A DNA stretch of 27,152 bases from an uncultured Oscillospiraceae bacterium (GTDB lineage Bacteria > Bacillota > Clostridia > Oscillospirales > Oscillospiraceae). Of the stretch, positions 21,189 through 27,152 are shown one piece after another. The stretch lies in the NCBI GenBank assembly GCA_934591705.1, contig CAKTPM010000019.1, forward strand, positions 1-27,152, written 5' to 3'. Below the pieces are notes generated by a model. That model saw only the letters and a program-made list of their open reading frames with translations, was not told the origin of the DNA and made no database searches. The translations under genes and the position numbers were made by a program. The first letter of the stretch is position 1; every line of letters starts with the position of its first letter.

Positions 21189-22316
21189 ATGGAAAAGACC
21201 TATATCTATTTGATACCCTGCCTGCTGGGCTTGGAAAAGCTGGTGGGTGACGAGGTCAAGCGCCTGGGCCTCCGGGAGGTGCAGGTGGAGAATGGCCGCA
21301 TCCTCTGCCGGGGCACCCTGGCGGACTGCGCCCGGCTGAACATCAACCTCCGCTGCGGCGCCCGGGTGATCCTGGTGCTGGGGCAGTTCCCGGCGGTGAG
21401 CTTTGAGGAGCTCTTTCAGGGGGTCAAGGCCATCGCGTGGGAGGACTATCTTGACAGCCGCGCCGCCTTCCCGGTGAAGGGCTATTCCATCTCCAGCCAG
21501 CTCCACAGCGTCCCCGCCTGCCAGAGCATTATCAAAAAGGCGGTGGTGGAGCGCCTGGCCGCCCGGTACGGCCTGGCCCAGCTCCCGGAGGACGGGGTGA
21601 AGCATCAGATCCGCTTTTCCATTATGAAGGACGCCGTGGCCATCGGCCTGGACACCAGCGGCGAGGGGCTCTATAAGCGGGGCTACCGGGCTGTGGGTGT
21701 GGAGGCCCCCCTGCGGGAGACTCTGGCCGCCGCCCTGGTGCAGCTTTCCCGCTACCGGGGGCGGGATCCCTTTTGTGACCCCTTCTGCGGCAGCGGCACC
21801 ATCCCCATCGAGGCCGCTCTCATCGCCCGGAACCGGGCCCCGGGTCTGGACCGGCGGTTCGACTGCCAGAGGTGGCGCTTCTTACCGGCCGACAGCTGGC
21901 TGAACGCCGCCGACGAGGCCCAGGACAAGGAGTTCCGCGGCCACTATGACATCTGGGGCGGCGACATAGACCCCCACGCCATCGAGATCGCCCGGCACAA
22001 CGCGGCCCTGGCGGGGGTGGAGGAGGACATCCGCTTTGAGGTGGCGGATATGCGCAGCTTCCACCGGGACAGTGAATACGGCCAGCTTGTCACCAACCCG
22101 CCCTACGGCGAGCGGCTCCTGGAGCGTCAGGAGGCCGAGGCCCTCTACCGGGAGCTGGGCCAGGTGTGGCGCAGGATGCCCCGGGGCTGGCGGACCCTGG
22201 TCCTCAGCAGCCATACGGAGTTCGAGCGCACCTTCGGCCGCCCGGCGGACAAGAAGCGCAAGCTATACAACGGCATGATAAAATGCGATGTATTCATGTA
22301 CGGGGATAAGGTGTAA
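21189..22316 (+). CDS. THUMP-domain RNA (guanine-N2) methyltransferase, RlmL/YpsC type
   Basis: 375 residues. An N-terminal ferredoxin-like/THUMP region (about 1-155, with IPCLLGLEKLVGDEVKRLG and KGYSISSQLHSVPACQSIIKKAVVERL) is followed by a Rossmann SAM domain. This has GLYKRGYR, motif I DPFCGSGTIPIEAALI (197-212), GGDIDPHAIEIARHNAALAG and the catalytic NPPYGER (303-309). Relatives methylate G2445 of 23S rRNA. It ends GMIKCDVFMYGDKV, a usual C-terminus for the family, and this terminal stretch is repeated downstream at 22477-22520. It is divergent from the XRE-NfeD operon. Substrate is inferred from family. Confidence 0.94.
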   Translation: MEKTYIYLIPCLLGLEKLVGDEVKRLGLREVQVENGRILCRGTLADCARLNINLRCGARVILVLGQFPAVSFEELFQGVKAIAWEDYLDSRAAFPVKGYSISSQLHSVPACQSIIKKAVVERLAARYGLAQLPEDGVKHQIRFSIMKDAVAIGLDTSGEGLYKRGYRAVGVEAPLRETLAAALVQLSRYRGRDPFCDPFCGSGTIPIEAALIARNRAPGLDRRFDCQRWRFLPADSWLNAADEAQDKEFRGHYDIWGGDIDPHAIEIARHNAALAGVEEDIRFEVADMRSFHRDSEYGQLVTNPPYGERLLERQEAEALYRELGQVWRRMPRGWRTLVLSSHTEFERTFGRPADKKRKLYNGMIKCDVFMYGDKV

Positions 22317-22318
22317 AG
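22275..22318 (+). repeat. 44-base direct repeat, copy 1 (3' end of methyltransferase gene)
   Basis: Encodes the last 13 codons plus stop and three bases beyond (MIKCDVFMYGDKV). Copy 2 begins exactly 202 bases later and matches at 42 of 44 positions; both differences are synonymous C/T changes in third codon positions (Phe and Tyr codons). Confidence 0.95.
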
Positions 22319-22476
22319 AGGAAACGGGTGCGCAAAAGGGAAGGGTAGAGGAATTTTATCATGCCGTTCCCGGCGCTGTGCGCCGTCAAGCATTTTGCCG
22401 CAGGCAAAATCTTGCGGCGGCGAAAGCCGCCGGTGAAATAAAAAAAGACATAGTCTCGCAAAGAATTTGCAGGACT
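22319..22476. repeat. Palindrome-rich spacer between the two repeat copies
   Basis: 158 bases with no convincing gene. It holds four consecutive hairpins: CGGCGC-TGT-GCGCCG (22371-22385); ATTTTGCC-GCA-GGCAAAAT (22392-22410); CGGCGGC-GAAA-GCCGCCG (22415-22432); and CATAGTC...GACTATG with nested GCAAA-GAA-TTTGC (22449-22479). It also has an inverted 16-base copy of the methyltransferase gene end (22353-22368). The dense structure suggests a small non-autonomous palindromic repeat or an element remnant. Together with 22521-22632 it forms the only stretch here longer than 300 bases without a gene. Confidence 0.7.
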
Positions 22477-22479
22477 ATG
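22443..22479 (-). terminator. Hairpin with T-tract, reading on the minus strand
   Basis: Minus strand: CATAGTC, two bases, GCAAA-TTC-TTTGC, two bases, GACTATG, then TC and a run of seven T. This is the shape of an intrinsic terminator, but no minus-strand gene is seen to use it; it may be part of the repeat element. Confidence 0.4.
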
Positions 22480-22520
22480 ATAAAATGCGATGTATTTATG
22501 TATGGGGATAAGGTGTAAAG
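22477..22520 (+). repeat. 44-base direct repeat, copy 2 (orphan gene tail)
   Basis: Repeats the 3' end of the methyltransferase gene including its TAA stop, in a different reading frame relative to copy 1 and without the rest of the gene. See 22275-22318. Confidence 0.95.
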
Positions 22521-22559
22521 CGCCGCAGCTTTATAAAATCTTAAACAATTCAAAATTTG

Positions 22560-22588
22560 TTCACCCTTTAGCCATGCGGCGTGATAAA
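22560..22588 (+). promoter_or_regulatory. Weak candidate promoter of the lipid-kinase gene
   Basis: TTCACC (22560-22565), 17 bases, GATAAA (22583-22588), about 44 bases before the ATG. The -10 region GGCGTGATAAAAT (22578-22590) resembles GGCATGATAAAAT at the repeat copy 1, so it may be a third degenerate copy of that motif. Confidence 0.3.
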
Positions 22589-22632
22589 ATAAATTTGATT
22601 GCAGTAAAATAACGCCCAGGGGGTCTTGAAAA

Positions 22633-23589
22633 ATGAAACACATCTTCATCATCAACCCGACAGCTGGAAAAACGGACAGCCGCCAGAAGATCTACGGCAT
22701 GGCGGAAAAGCTCCGCCGGGAGCACGGCCAGGAGGTGCAGTGCATCCTTACCCGCCGGCAGGGCCACGCCGTGGAGATGGCCCGGGAGCTTTGCCGCACC
22801 GGGGAGGAGCTGCGCTTTTACTCCTGCGGCGGCGACGGCACCGCCAACGAGGTGGCCAACGGCATCATCGGCTTCCCCAACGCCGCCATGACGGTGATCC
22901 CCGTGGGCACCGGCAACGACTTTTTGAAGAACTTCGGCGATAAGCTGCCCCTTTTCTCCGATGCTGAGAACCTCTGGGACGGCCCGGTGATGGAGCTGGA
23001 CGCCATTGATGTCAATGGCCGCGTCGCCCTGACCATCGCCTGCTCCGGCATCGATGCCCGGGTGGCGGCGGATGTGCATAAATTCAGCGAGAGCCCGGTG
23101 CTGGATGGCAAGAGCAGCTATGTGGCATCCCTGCTGGTGAACTTCCTCTTCAAGGGCATCTCCACCCACTGGACCGTGGAGCTGGACGGCGTGGCCCGGG
23201 AGGGGGATTACGCGCTGGTGGCGGTGTGCAACGGCCGGTACTACGGCGGCGGCTTCATGCCCGTGGCCCAGGCGCGGATGGACGACGGCGTCCTCAACAC
23301 CCTGGTGGTGGACAAGGTCAGCCGCCTGACCTTCGCCAAGTTCGTGACCCCCTACGCCAAGGGACAGTATTACAAGTTCCCCCACCTGGCGCGCCACAGC
23401 ACGCCCAAGGTCATCCGCATCCGCTCGCAGAAGAATGACATCGTCACCTGTCTTGACGGTGAGTGCGTTACCAACAACGAGGTCACCATCCGCATGAGCG
23501 ACAAAAAGCTCCGCTTTTTCGGCCCTCAGGGCTGCTCCTGCAACGCCACCGTCCGGGATCTGCCCCCGGAGGCGGAGGAGGCACTTTGA
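22633..23589 (+). CDS. Diacylglycerol kinase-family lipid kinase
   Basis: 318 residues of the DagK/YegS catalytic family, which phosphorylate diacylglycerol or related lipids at the membrane surface. NPTAGK (8-13), GGDGTANEV (66-74), GTGNDF (92-97), CSGIDARVAADVHKF, CNGRYYGGGFMPVAQARMDDG and CLDGE with the usual catalytic Asp region near the C-terminus. In Firmicutes such enzymes recycle diacylglycerol released by lipoteichoic acid synthesis. The start ATG 22633 has a weak GGGGG ribosome site. It stands alone between the repeat region and groESL. Family assignment is firm, substrate inferred. Confidence 0.93.
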   Translation: MKHIFIINPTAGKTDSRQKIYGMAEKLRREHGQEVQCILTRRQGHAVEMARELCRTGEELRFYSCGGDGTANEVANGIIGFPNAAMTVIPVGTGNDFLKNFGDKLPLFSDAENLWDGPVMELDAIDVNGRVALTIACSGIDARVAADVHKFSESPVLDGKSSYVASLLVNFLFKGISTHWTVELDGVAREGDYALVAVCNGRYYGGGFMPVAQARMDDGVLNTLVVDKVSRLTFAKFVTPYAKGQYYKFPHLARHSTPKVIRIRSQKNDIVTCLDGECVTNNEVTIRMSDKKLRFFGPQGCSCNATVRDLPPEAEEAL

Positions 23590-23637
23590 CCAAGTTTTAC
23601 CATTTTGTGAACTTTTGCGGAAATCCCATATTTCCCC

Positions 23638-23665
23638 TTGCAAATCGGAAAATCTGTGGTATGAT
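23638..23665 (+). promoter_or_regulatory. groESL promoter
   Basis: -35 TTGCAA (23638-23643), 16-base spacer, -10 TATGAT (23660-23665), placing the transcription start at the left edge of the CIRCE operator. Confidence 0.85.
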
Positions 23666-23672
23666 ATCAGCG

Positions 23673-23699
23673 TTAGCACTCAAAGAGAAGGAGTGCTAA
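23673..23699. promoter_or_regulatory. CIRCE operator (HrcA binding site)
   Basis: Perfect TTAGCACTC-N9-GAGTGCTAA. The symmetry extends outwards (CAGCG on the left, CGCTG on the right) to arms of 14 bases. HrcA represses groESL through this site until heat shock; the site also forms a hairpin in the 5' untranslated mRNA. Confidence 0.98.
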
Positions 23700-23742
23700 C
23701 GCTGATTTTGTTTTTTATTTAATAACATAGGAGGAATGTACT

Positions 23743-24027
23743 ATGAAACTCACACCGCTTGCAGATCGCGTTGTGGTGAAAATGACCGAGCCGGAGGAGA
23801 CCACCAAGGGCGGCATCATCCTGGCCGGCAGCGCCAAGGAGAAGCCCACGGTGGCGGAGGTCATCGCAGTGGGCCCCGGCGGCACCGTGGACGGCAAGAC
23901 CGTGACCATGACCGTTAAGCCCGGCGACAAGGTCATCATGGACAAGTATGCCGGCACCAAGGTCAACCTGGACGATGAGGAGTTTATCATCGTGAAGCTG
24001 GCCGACATCCTGGCCATCGTGGAGTAA
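23743..24027 (+). CDS. groES: Co-chaperonin GroES
   Basis: 94 residues, normal length. LTPLADRVVVKMTEPEETTKGGIILAGSAKEKP (mobile loop about 16-32), AVGPGG, VKPGDKVIMDKYAGTKVNLDDEEFIIVKLADILAIVE. A heptameric lid for the GroEL cage. AGGAGG precedes ATG 23743. First gene of the CIRCE-controlled operon. Confidence 0.98.
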   Translation: MKLTPLADRVVVKMTEPEETTKGGIILAGSAKEKPTVAEVIAVGPGGTVDGKTVTMTVKPGDKVIMDKYAGTKVNLDDEEFIIVKLADILAIVE

Positions 24028-24034
24028 ACGCGCA

Positions 24035-24056
24035 CAAGGGGGCTGGCTCCCCCTTG
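24035..24056 (+). other. Hairpin in the groES-groEL gap
   Basis: CAAGGGGG-CTGGCT-CCCCCTTG, an eight-bp perfect stem eight bases after the groES stop. No T-tract follows directly, so it is more likely an mRNA-stabilising, processing or partial-attenuation structure than a full terminator. Confidence 0.6.
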
Positions 24057-24106
24057 CCACAGCTTTTGAATTCTGTATTTCTATCTCATAATGGGAGGCA
24101 AACAAT

Positions 24107-25732
24107 ATGTCTAAGATCATCAAGCGCGGGGAAGATGCCCGCAAGGCATTGGAGTCCGGCGTCAACCAGCTGGCGGATACCGTAAAGGTCACCCTGGGCC
24201 CCAAGGGCCGTAATGTGGTGCTGGATAAGAAGTTCGGCACCCCCCTTATCACCAACGACGGCGTGTCCATCGCCAAGGAGATCGAGCTGGACGACCCCTT
24301 TGAGAACATGGGCGCCCAGCTGGTGCGGGAGGTTTCCACCAAGACCAACGATGTGGCCGGTGACGGCACCACCACCGCCACCCTGCTGGCCCAGGCCATG
24401 ATCCGGGAGGGTCTGAAGAACCTGGCCGCCGGCGCCAACCCCATCGTCATGAAGAAGGGCATGGCCAAGGCCGTGGAGGCCGCCGTGGCCGCCATCCGCG
24501 CCCAGAGCAAACCCGTGTCCGGTACGGAGGACATCGCCCGTGTGGGCGCCGTCTCCTCCGGCGACGCCGAGATCGGCAAGCTCATCGCCGAGGCCATGGA
24601 GAAGGTCTCCAAGGACGGCGTCATCACCATTGAGGAGTCCAAGACCGCCGAGACCTATTCCGAGGTCGTCGAGGGCATGATGTTCGACCGGGGCTATATC
24701 ACCCCCTACATGGCCACCGACATGGAGAAGATGGAGGCCGTGGTGGACGATCCCTACATCCTCATCACCGACAAGAAGATCTCCGTTATCGCCGACATCC
24801 TGCCCCTGCTGGAGCAGATGCTCCAGAGCGGCAAGAAGCTGTTCATCATCGCCGAGGATGTGGAGGGCGAGGCCCTCAGCACCCTGCTGGTGAACCGCCT
24901 GAAGGGCGTTTTGAATGTGGTGTGCGTCAAGGCCCCCGGCTTCGGCGACCGCCGCAAGGAGATGCTCCAGGATATCGCCATCCTTACCGGCGGCCAGGTC
25001 ATCAGCGAGGAGCTGGGCCTGTCCCTGAAGGATGCCACCATTGATATGCTGGGCCGCGCCCGCCAGATCAAGGTCACCAAGGAGAACACCGTCATCGTGG
25101 ACGGCATGGGCGATGCGCAGGCCATCCGTGACCGCGTGTCCCAGATCCGGGCCCAGATCGGCGTCACCACCAGTGACTACGACAAGGAGAAGCTCCAGGA
25201 GCGCTTGGCCAAGCTGGCCGGCGGCGTAGCCGTCATCAAGGTGGGCGCTGCCACCGAGACCGAGATGAAGGAGAAGAAGCTGCGCATCGAGGATGCCCTC
25301 AACGCCACCCGCGCCGCCGTGGAGGAGGGCGTTGTGGCCGGCGGCGGCACCATCTATGTGAATGTGGTGCCCGCTGTCACCGCGCTGCTCAAGTCCGTGG
25401 AGGGCGATGAGAAGACCGGCGTGCAGATCGTGGCCAAGGCCCTGGAGGAGCCCATCCGCCAGATCGCGGCCAACGCGGGTCTGGATGGCTCCGTGATCCT
25501 GGAGAAGGTCCGTGGCTCCCGCAAGCAGGCCTACGGCTTCGATGCCTATAAGGAGGTCTATTGCGACATGGTCCAGGCCGGCATCGTGGATCCCGCCAAG
25601 GTCACCCGCTGCGCCCTGGAGAACGCCGCCTCCGTCAGCGGCATGGTGCTGACCACCGAGTCCCTGGTGGCCGATAAGCCCCAGCCCCCCATGCCCGCTG
25701 CTCCCGCTCCCGACATGGGCGGCATGTACTAA
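24107..25732 (+). CDS. groEL: Chaperonin GroEL
   Basis: 541 residues; forms the double-ring ATP-dependent folding cage with GroES. ATP-binding VTLGPKGRNVVLDKKFG and NDVAGDGTTTATLLAQ (about 79-94, catalytic Asp in DGTTT), apical domain 190-370, VEEGVVAGGGTIYVNV (about 404-419) and C-terminal DAYKEVYCDMVQAGIVDPAKVTR. The tail is PAAPAPDMGGMY, shorter than a long GGM repeat. GGGAGG precedes ATG 24107. A strong terminator follows about 30 bases after the stop. Confidence 0.98.
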   Translation: MSKIIKRGEDARKALESGVNQLADTVKVTLGPKGRNVVLDKKFGTPLITNDGVSIAKEIELDDPFENMGAQLVREVSTKTNDVAGDGTTTATLLAQAMIREGLKNLAAGANPIVMKKGMAKAVEAAVAAIRAQSKPVSGTEDIARVGAVSSGDAEIGKLIAEAMEKVSKDGVITIEESKTAETYSEVVEGMMFDRGYITPYMATDMEKMEAVVDDPYILITDKKISVIADILPLLEQMLQSGKKLFIIAEDVEGEALSTLLVNRLKGVLNVVCVKAPGFGDRRKEMLQDIAILTGGQVISEELGLSLKDATIDMLGRARQIKVTKENTVIVDGMGDAQAIRDRVSQIRAQIGVTTSDYDKEKLQERLAKLAGGVAVIKVGAATETEMKEKKLRIEDALNATRAAVEEGVVAGGGTIYVNVVPAVTALLKSVEGDEKTGVQIVAKALEEPIRQIAANAGLDGSVILEKVRGSRKQAYGFDAYKEVYCDMVQAGIVDPAKVTRCALENAASVSGMVLTTESLVADKPQPPMPAAPAPDMGGMY

Positions 25733-25762
25733 GAGACATCCCCCGGTAAAAAGAGTTCCCAG

Positions 25763-25797
25763 AATCGGCACCTGCCGCGAGCAGGTGCCGATTTTTT
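25763..25797 (+). terminator. groESL terminator
   Basis: 13-bp perfect stem (25763-25775 with 25781-25793), five-base loop CGCGA, followed by T-tract TTTTT. Confidence 0.93.
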
Positions 25798-25800
25798 TAT

Positions 25801-25963
25801 ATGGCAAAATATGGCGAAGGCCGCTCGTTCGGCGAGCGGCCTTCGGGATACAAAGCGGCAGCGGCTGTGTGGGCACTCATAGCCGCTGCTCTATTCCCGG
25901 CAAAAAGGATAACAGGGAATCGGCCTCCGCTTGCGGGGCTTCGGCTATCCGCCGCCCCGCGGC
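25801..25963. repeat. Palindrome-rich convergent intergenic region
   Basis: No gene is supported. It contains a 13-bp-arm hairpin CGAAGGCCGCTCG (25815-25827) with 25833-25845, a nine-bp inverted repeat GCAGCGGCT/AGCCGCTGC (about 25858-25890), an ATTCCC/GGGAAT pair and a GCGGGGC/GCCCCGC pair (about 25933-25960). Stacked palindromes of this sort suggest intergenic repeat units. Confidence 0.5.
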
Positions 25964-25999
25964 AAAAAGAAAGACCGCCGGGAGGCGGTCTTTCTTTTT
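25964..25999. terminator. Bidirectional terminator facing PFOR
   Basis: 16-bp perfect stem: AAAAAGAAAGACCGCC (25964-25979), loop GGGA, GGCGGTCTTTCTTTTT (25984-25999). The T-rich arm on each strand allows termination in both directions; it lies 13 bases beyond the PFOR stop. Confidence 0.88.
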
Positions 26000-26012
26000 A
26001 TGGCTCGGGAAA

Positions 26013-27152
26013 TTACTTGTCGTACATTTCCACCAGCTTCAGCAGGTGCTCATAGCGGGCCTTGGCCTCGTTCTCGTTGCGCTCGAAGAGCACACCGGCG
26101 CGGTCGGGGAACTCGCGGGTCAGGCGGGAGTAGCGGGCCTCGTTCATCAGGAACTCCTGATAGCCGCCGGCAGGGGCCTTGGAATCCAGGGTGAACTTCT
26201 TGTCGCCGCCCTCGGGATTGTAGCGGAACAGGTTCCAGTAGCCGCAATCCACGGCCTTCTTCATTTCCTTCTGGCAGTTCATCATGCCGCCCTTGATGGA
26301 GTGCATCTCGCAGGGGCTGTAGCCGATGATCAGGGACGGGCCGTGATAGGCCTCGGCCTCGGTGATGGCCTTGATGGTCTGGGCGGGGTTGGCACCCATG
26401 GCCACCTGCGCCACATACACATAGCCGTACTGCATGGCGATCTCCGCCAAGCTCTTCTTCTTGACCTCCTTACCGGCGGCGGCGAACTGTGCCACCTGGC
26501 CGATGTTGGAGGCCTTGGAGGCCTGGCCGCCGGTGTTGGAGTACACCTCGGTGTCGAACACGAAGATGTTCACATCCTGCTTGGAGGCGATGACATGGTC
26601 CAGACCGCCGTAGCCGATGTCGTAGGCCCAGCCGTCGCCGCCGAAGATCCACATGGACTTCTTGGACAGGTATTCCTTCTTGCTGAGGATGTCAGCCGCC
26701 AGGGTGCAGGCCTCGCAGCCGCAGTAGGGGATGCCCTTGGCCAGCTTGTCTTCCTCGATGGCGATCTTCTCCGCGACCTTGTCGCCGAACATCTCCTTGG
26801 CCTTTTCGCTGCGGAAGAAGGCCAGGTTCTCCTCGGTGGTGGCGATGCTCTCCTCCAGGGCCTTCACATAGGCCTTGGCGGGCTCGGCGTTGGCGGTGCC
26901 GTCATCCATGGTGTCCAGCCATGCCTGAGCGGCGGCCTTCAGCTCGGGGCGGGCATAGTCGAGAGCGATGAGACGGCGGGTCTCCTCGGCCAGGTCCTGA
27001 CGGATCTTGTTCTGGCCGGTGAACATGCCCAGGCCGTGCTCGGCGTTGTCCTCAAAGAGGGAGTTGCACCATGCCGGGCCGTGGCCCTCCTTGTTGGTGC
27101 AGTAGGGAGAGGTAGCCGCGGGACCGCCCCAGATGGAGGAGCAGCCGGTGGC
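26013..27152 (-). CDS. Pyruvate:ferredoxin (flavodoxin) oxidoreductase, C-terminal part (partial)
   Basis: 379 residues visible; the N-terminal two thirds lie beyond the right edge. The frame is open to the last base and begins ATGCSSIWGGPAATSPYCTNKEGHGPAWCNSLFEDNAEHGLGMFTG. This is the PFOR TPP domain with a cluster-ligand Cys in ATGC. The TPP/Mg motif GDGWAYDIGYGGLDHVIASK...NIFVFDTEVYSNTGGQASK follows, then GYSPCEMHSIKGG and CGYWNLFRYNPEG near the C-terminus. PFOR converts pyruvate and CoA to acetyl-CoA and CO2 with ferredoxin as acceptor, a hallmark of strict anaerobes. A strong terminator follows. A start at 27026 would be internal, not the real start. Confidence 0.96.
   Translation of the reverse strand, partial: ATGCSSIWGGPAATSPYCTNKEGHGPAWCNSLFEDNAEHGLGMFTGQNKIRQDLAEETRRLIALDYARPELKAAAQAWLDTMDDGTANAEPAKAYVKALEESIATTEENLAFFRSEKAKEMFGDKVAEKIAIEEDKLAKGIPYCGCEACTLAADILSKKEYLSKKSMWIFGGDGWAYDIGYGGLDHVIASKQDVNIFVFDTEVYSNTGGQASKASNIGQVAQFAAAGKEVKKKSLAEIAMQYGYVYVAQVAMGANPAQTIKAITEAEAYHGPSLIIGYSPCEMHSIKGGMMNCQKEMKKAVDCGYWNLFRYNPEGGDKKFTLDSKAPAGGYQEFLMNEARYSRLTREFPDRAGVLFERNENEAKARYEHLLKLVEMYDK

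Noticed and set aside
22319..22476. CRISPR array
   Set aside because: The two 44-base repeats occur only twice, one copy is coding, and there are no regular spacers or cas genes.
22288..22518. Open frame of 76 codons ending in the duplicated MIKCDVFMYGDKV tail
   Set aside because: No ribosome site, begins inside the methyltransferase gene, and runs through hairpins. Only the tail is gene-like, and that is explained by the repeat.
24086..25876. Long antisense frame (596 codons) opposite groEL
   Set aside because: Strongly biased Gly/His/Leu/Ala composition and no ribosome site; a GC-bias shadow of groEL. The same applies to the antisense frames opposite mrdA (10235-12016), serS and the U32 gene.
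25905..25925. Resemblance to the I-SceI homing-endonuclease site (GGATAACAGGG core)
   Set aside because: Only 11 contiguous bases match and no intron or endonuclease gene is present; chance similarity.
25801..26055. Open frame of 84 codons after groEL
   Set aside because: It starts in the T-tract of one terminator and crosses another, without a ribosome site or recognisable protein features.

Overview
The window looks like chromosomal DNA from a GC-rich, anaerobic member of the Clostridia (Oscillospiraceae/Ruminococcaceae-like). The evidence is high-GC coding with Shine-Dalgarno sites before most genes, a perfect CIRCE operator before groESL, a DnaD/DnaI-type helicase-loading pair, Firmicute-type parABS, and a pyruvate:ferredoxin oxidoreductase gene. 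Genes are tightly packed and almost all are core housekeeping genes. I see no prophage, transposase, tRNA, rRNA or CRISPR array. These assignments come from reading motifs, not from database searches.

Right to left on the minus strand, a first long co-directional run starts at a sigma-A-like promoter at about 16859-16887: zapA, a two-domain U32 protein, dut, maf, mreC, mreD, mrdA (PBP2) and a cytoplasmic GH13 amylase/neopullulanase. Gaps are -4 to +46 bases. It joins Z-ring assembly, the elongasome and nucleotide house-cleaning. It appears to end at a 20-bp-stem hairpin plus T-tract at 8068-8118 that is built from two inverted parS sites.

A second minus-strand run starts at a promoter at 8019-8046: parA, parB, a third parS, serS, mscL, rsmG, minD, mgsA, a small membrane protein, hisS and aspS (cut by the window edge). 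It combines chromosome segregation, division-site placement, three aminoacyl-tRNA synthetases and 16S rRNA methylation. minD lacks minC/minE neighbours and a C-terminal membrane helix, and the MgsA-like protein lacks the catalytic Asp.

From 16991 to 18905 dnaD and a dnaC/dnaI-like loader run on the plus strand, ending in a bidirectional terminator. It faces a minus-strand operon at 18957-20952: an XRE-HTH/NfeD fusion, an SPFH (stomatin-like) protein and a small DUF6440-like protein. This is the best candidate here for an under-described functional module. A divergent THUMP/RlmL-type methyltransferase gene follows on the plus strand. Its last 44 bases are repeated 202 bases downstream, across a palindrome-rich 158-base spacer. 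Then come a diacylglycerol-kinase-family gene, the CIRCE-controlled groES-groEL operon, a palindrome-rich convergent intergenic region, and the 3' part of a PFOR gene on the minus strand.

The most notable non-coding signals are: (i) the parS pair that doubles as an apparent intrinsic terminator; (ii) a 32-base AT-rich element occurring three times exactly at stop codons (hisS, serS, U32 gene); (iii) the duplicated gene 3' end at 22275-22520.
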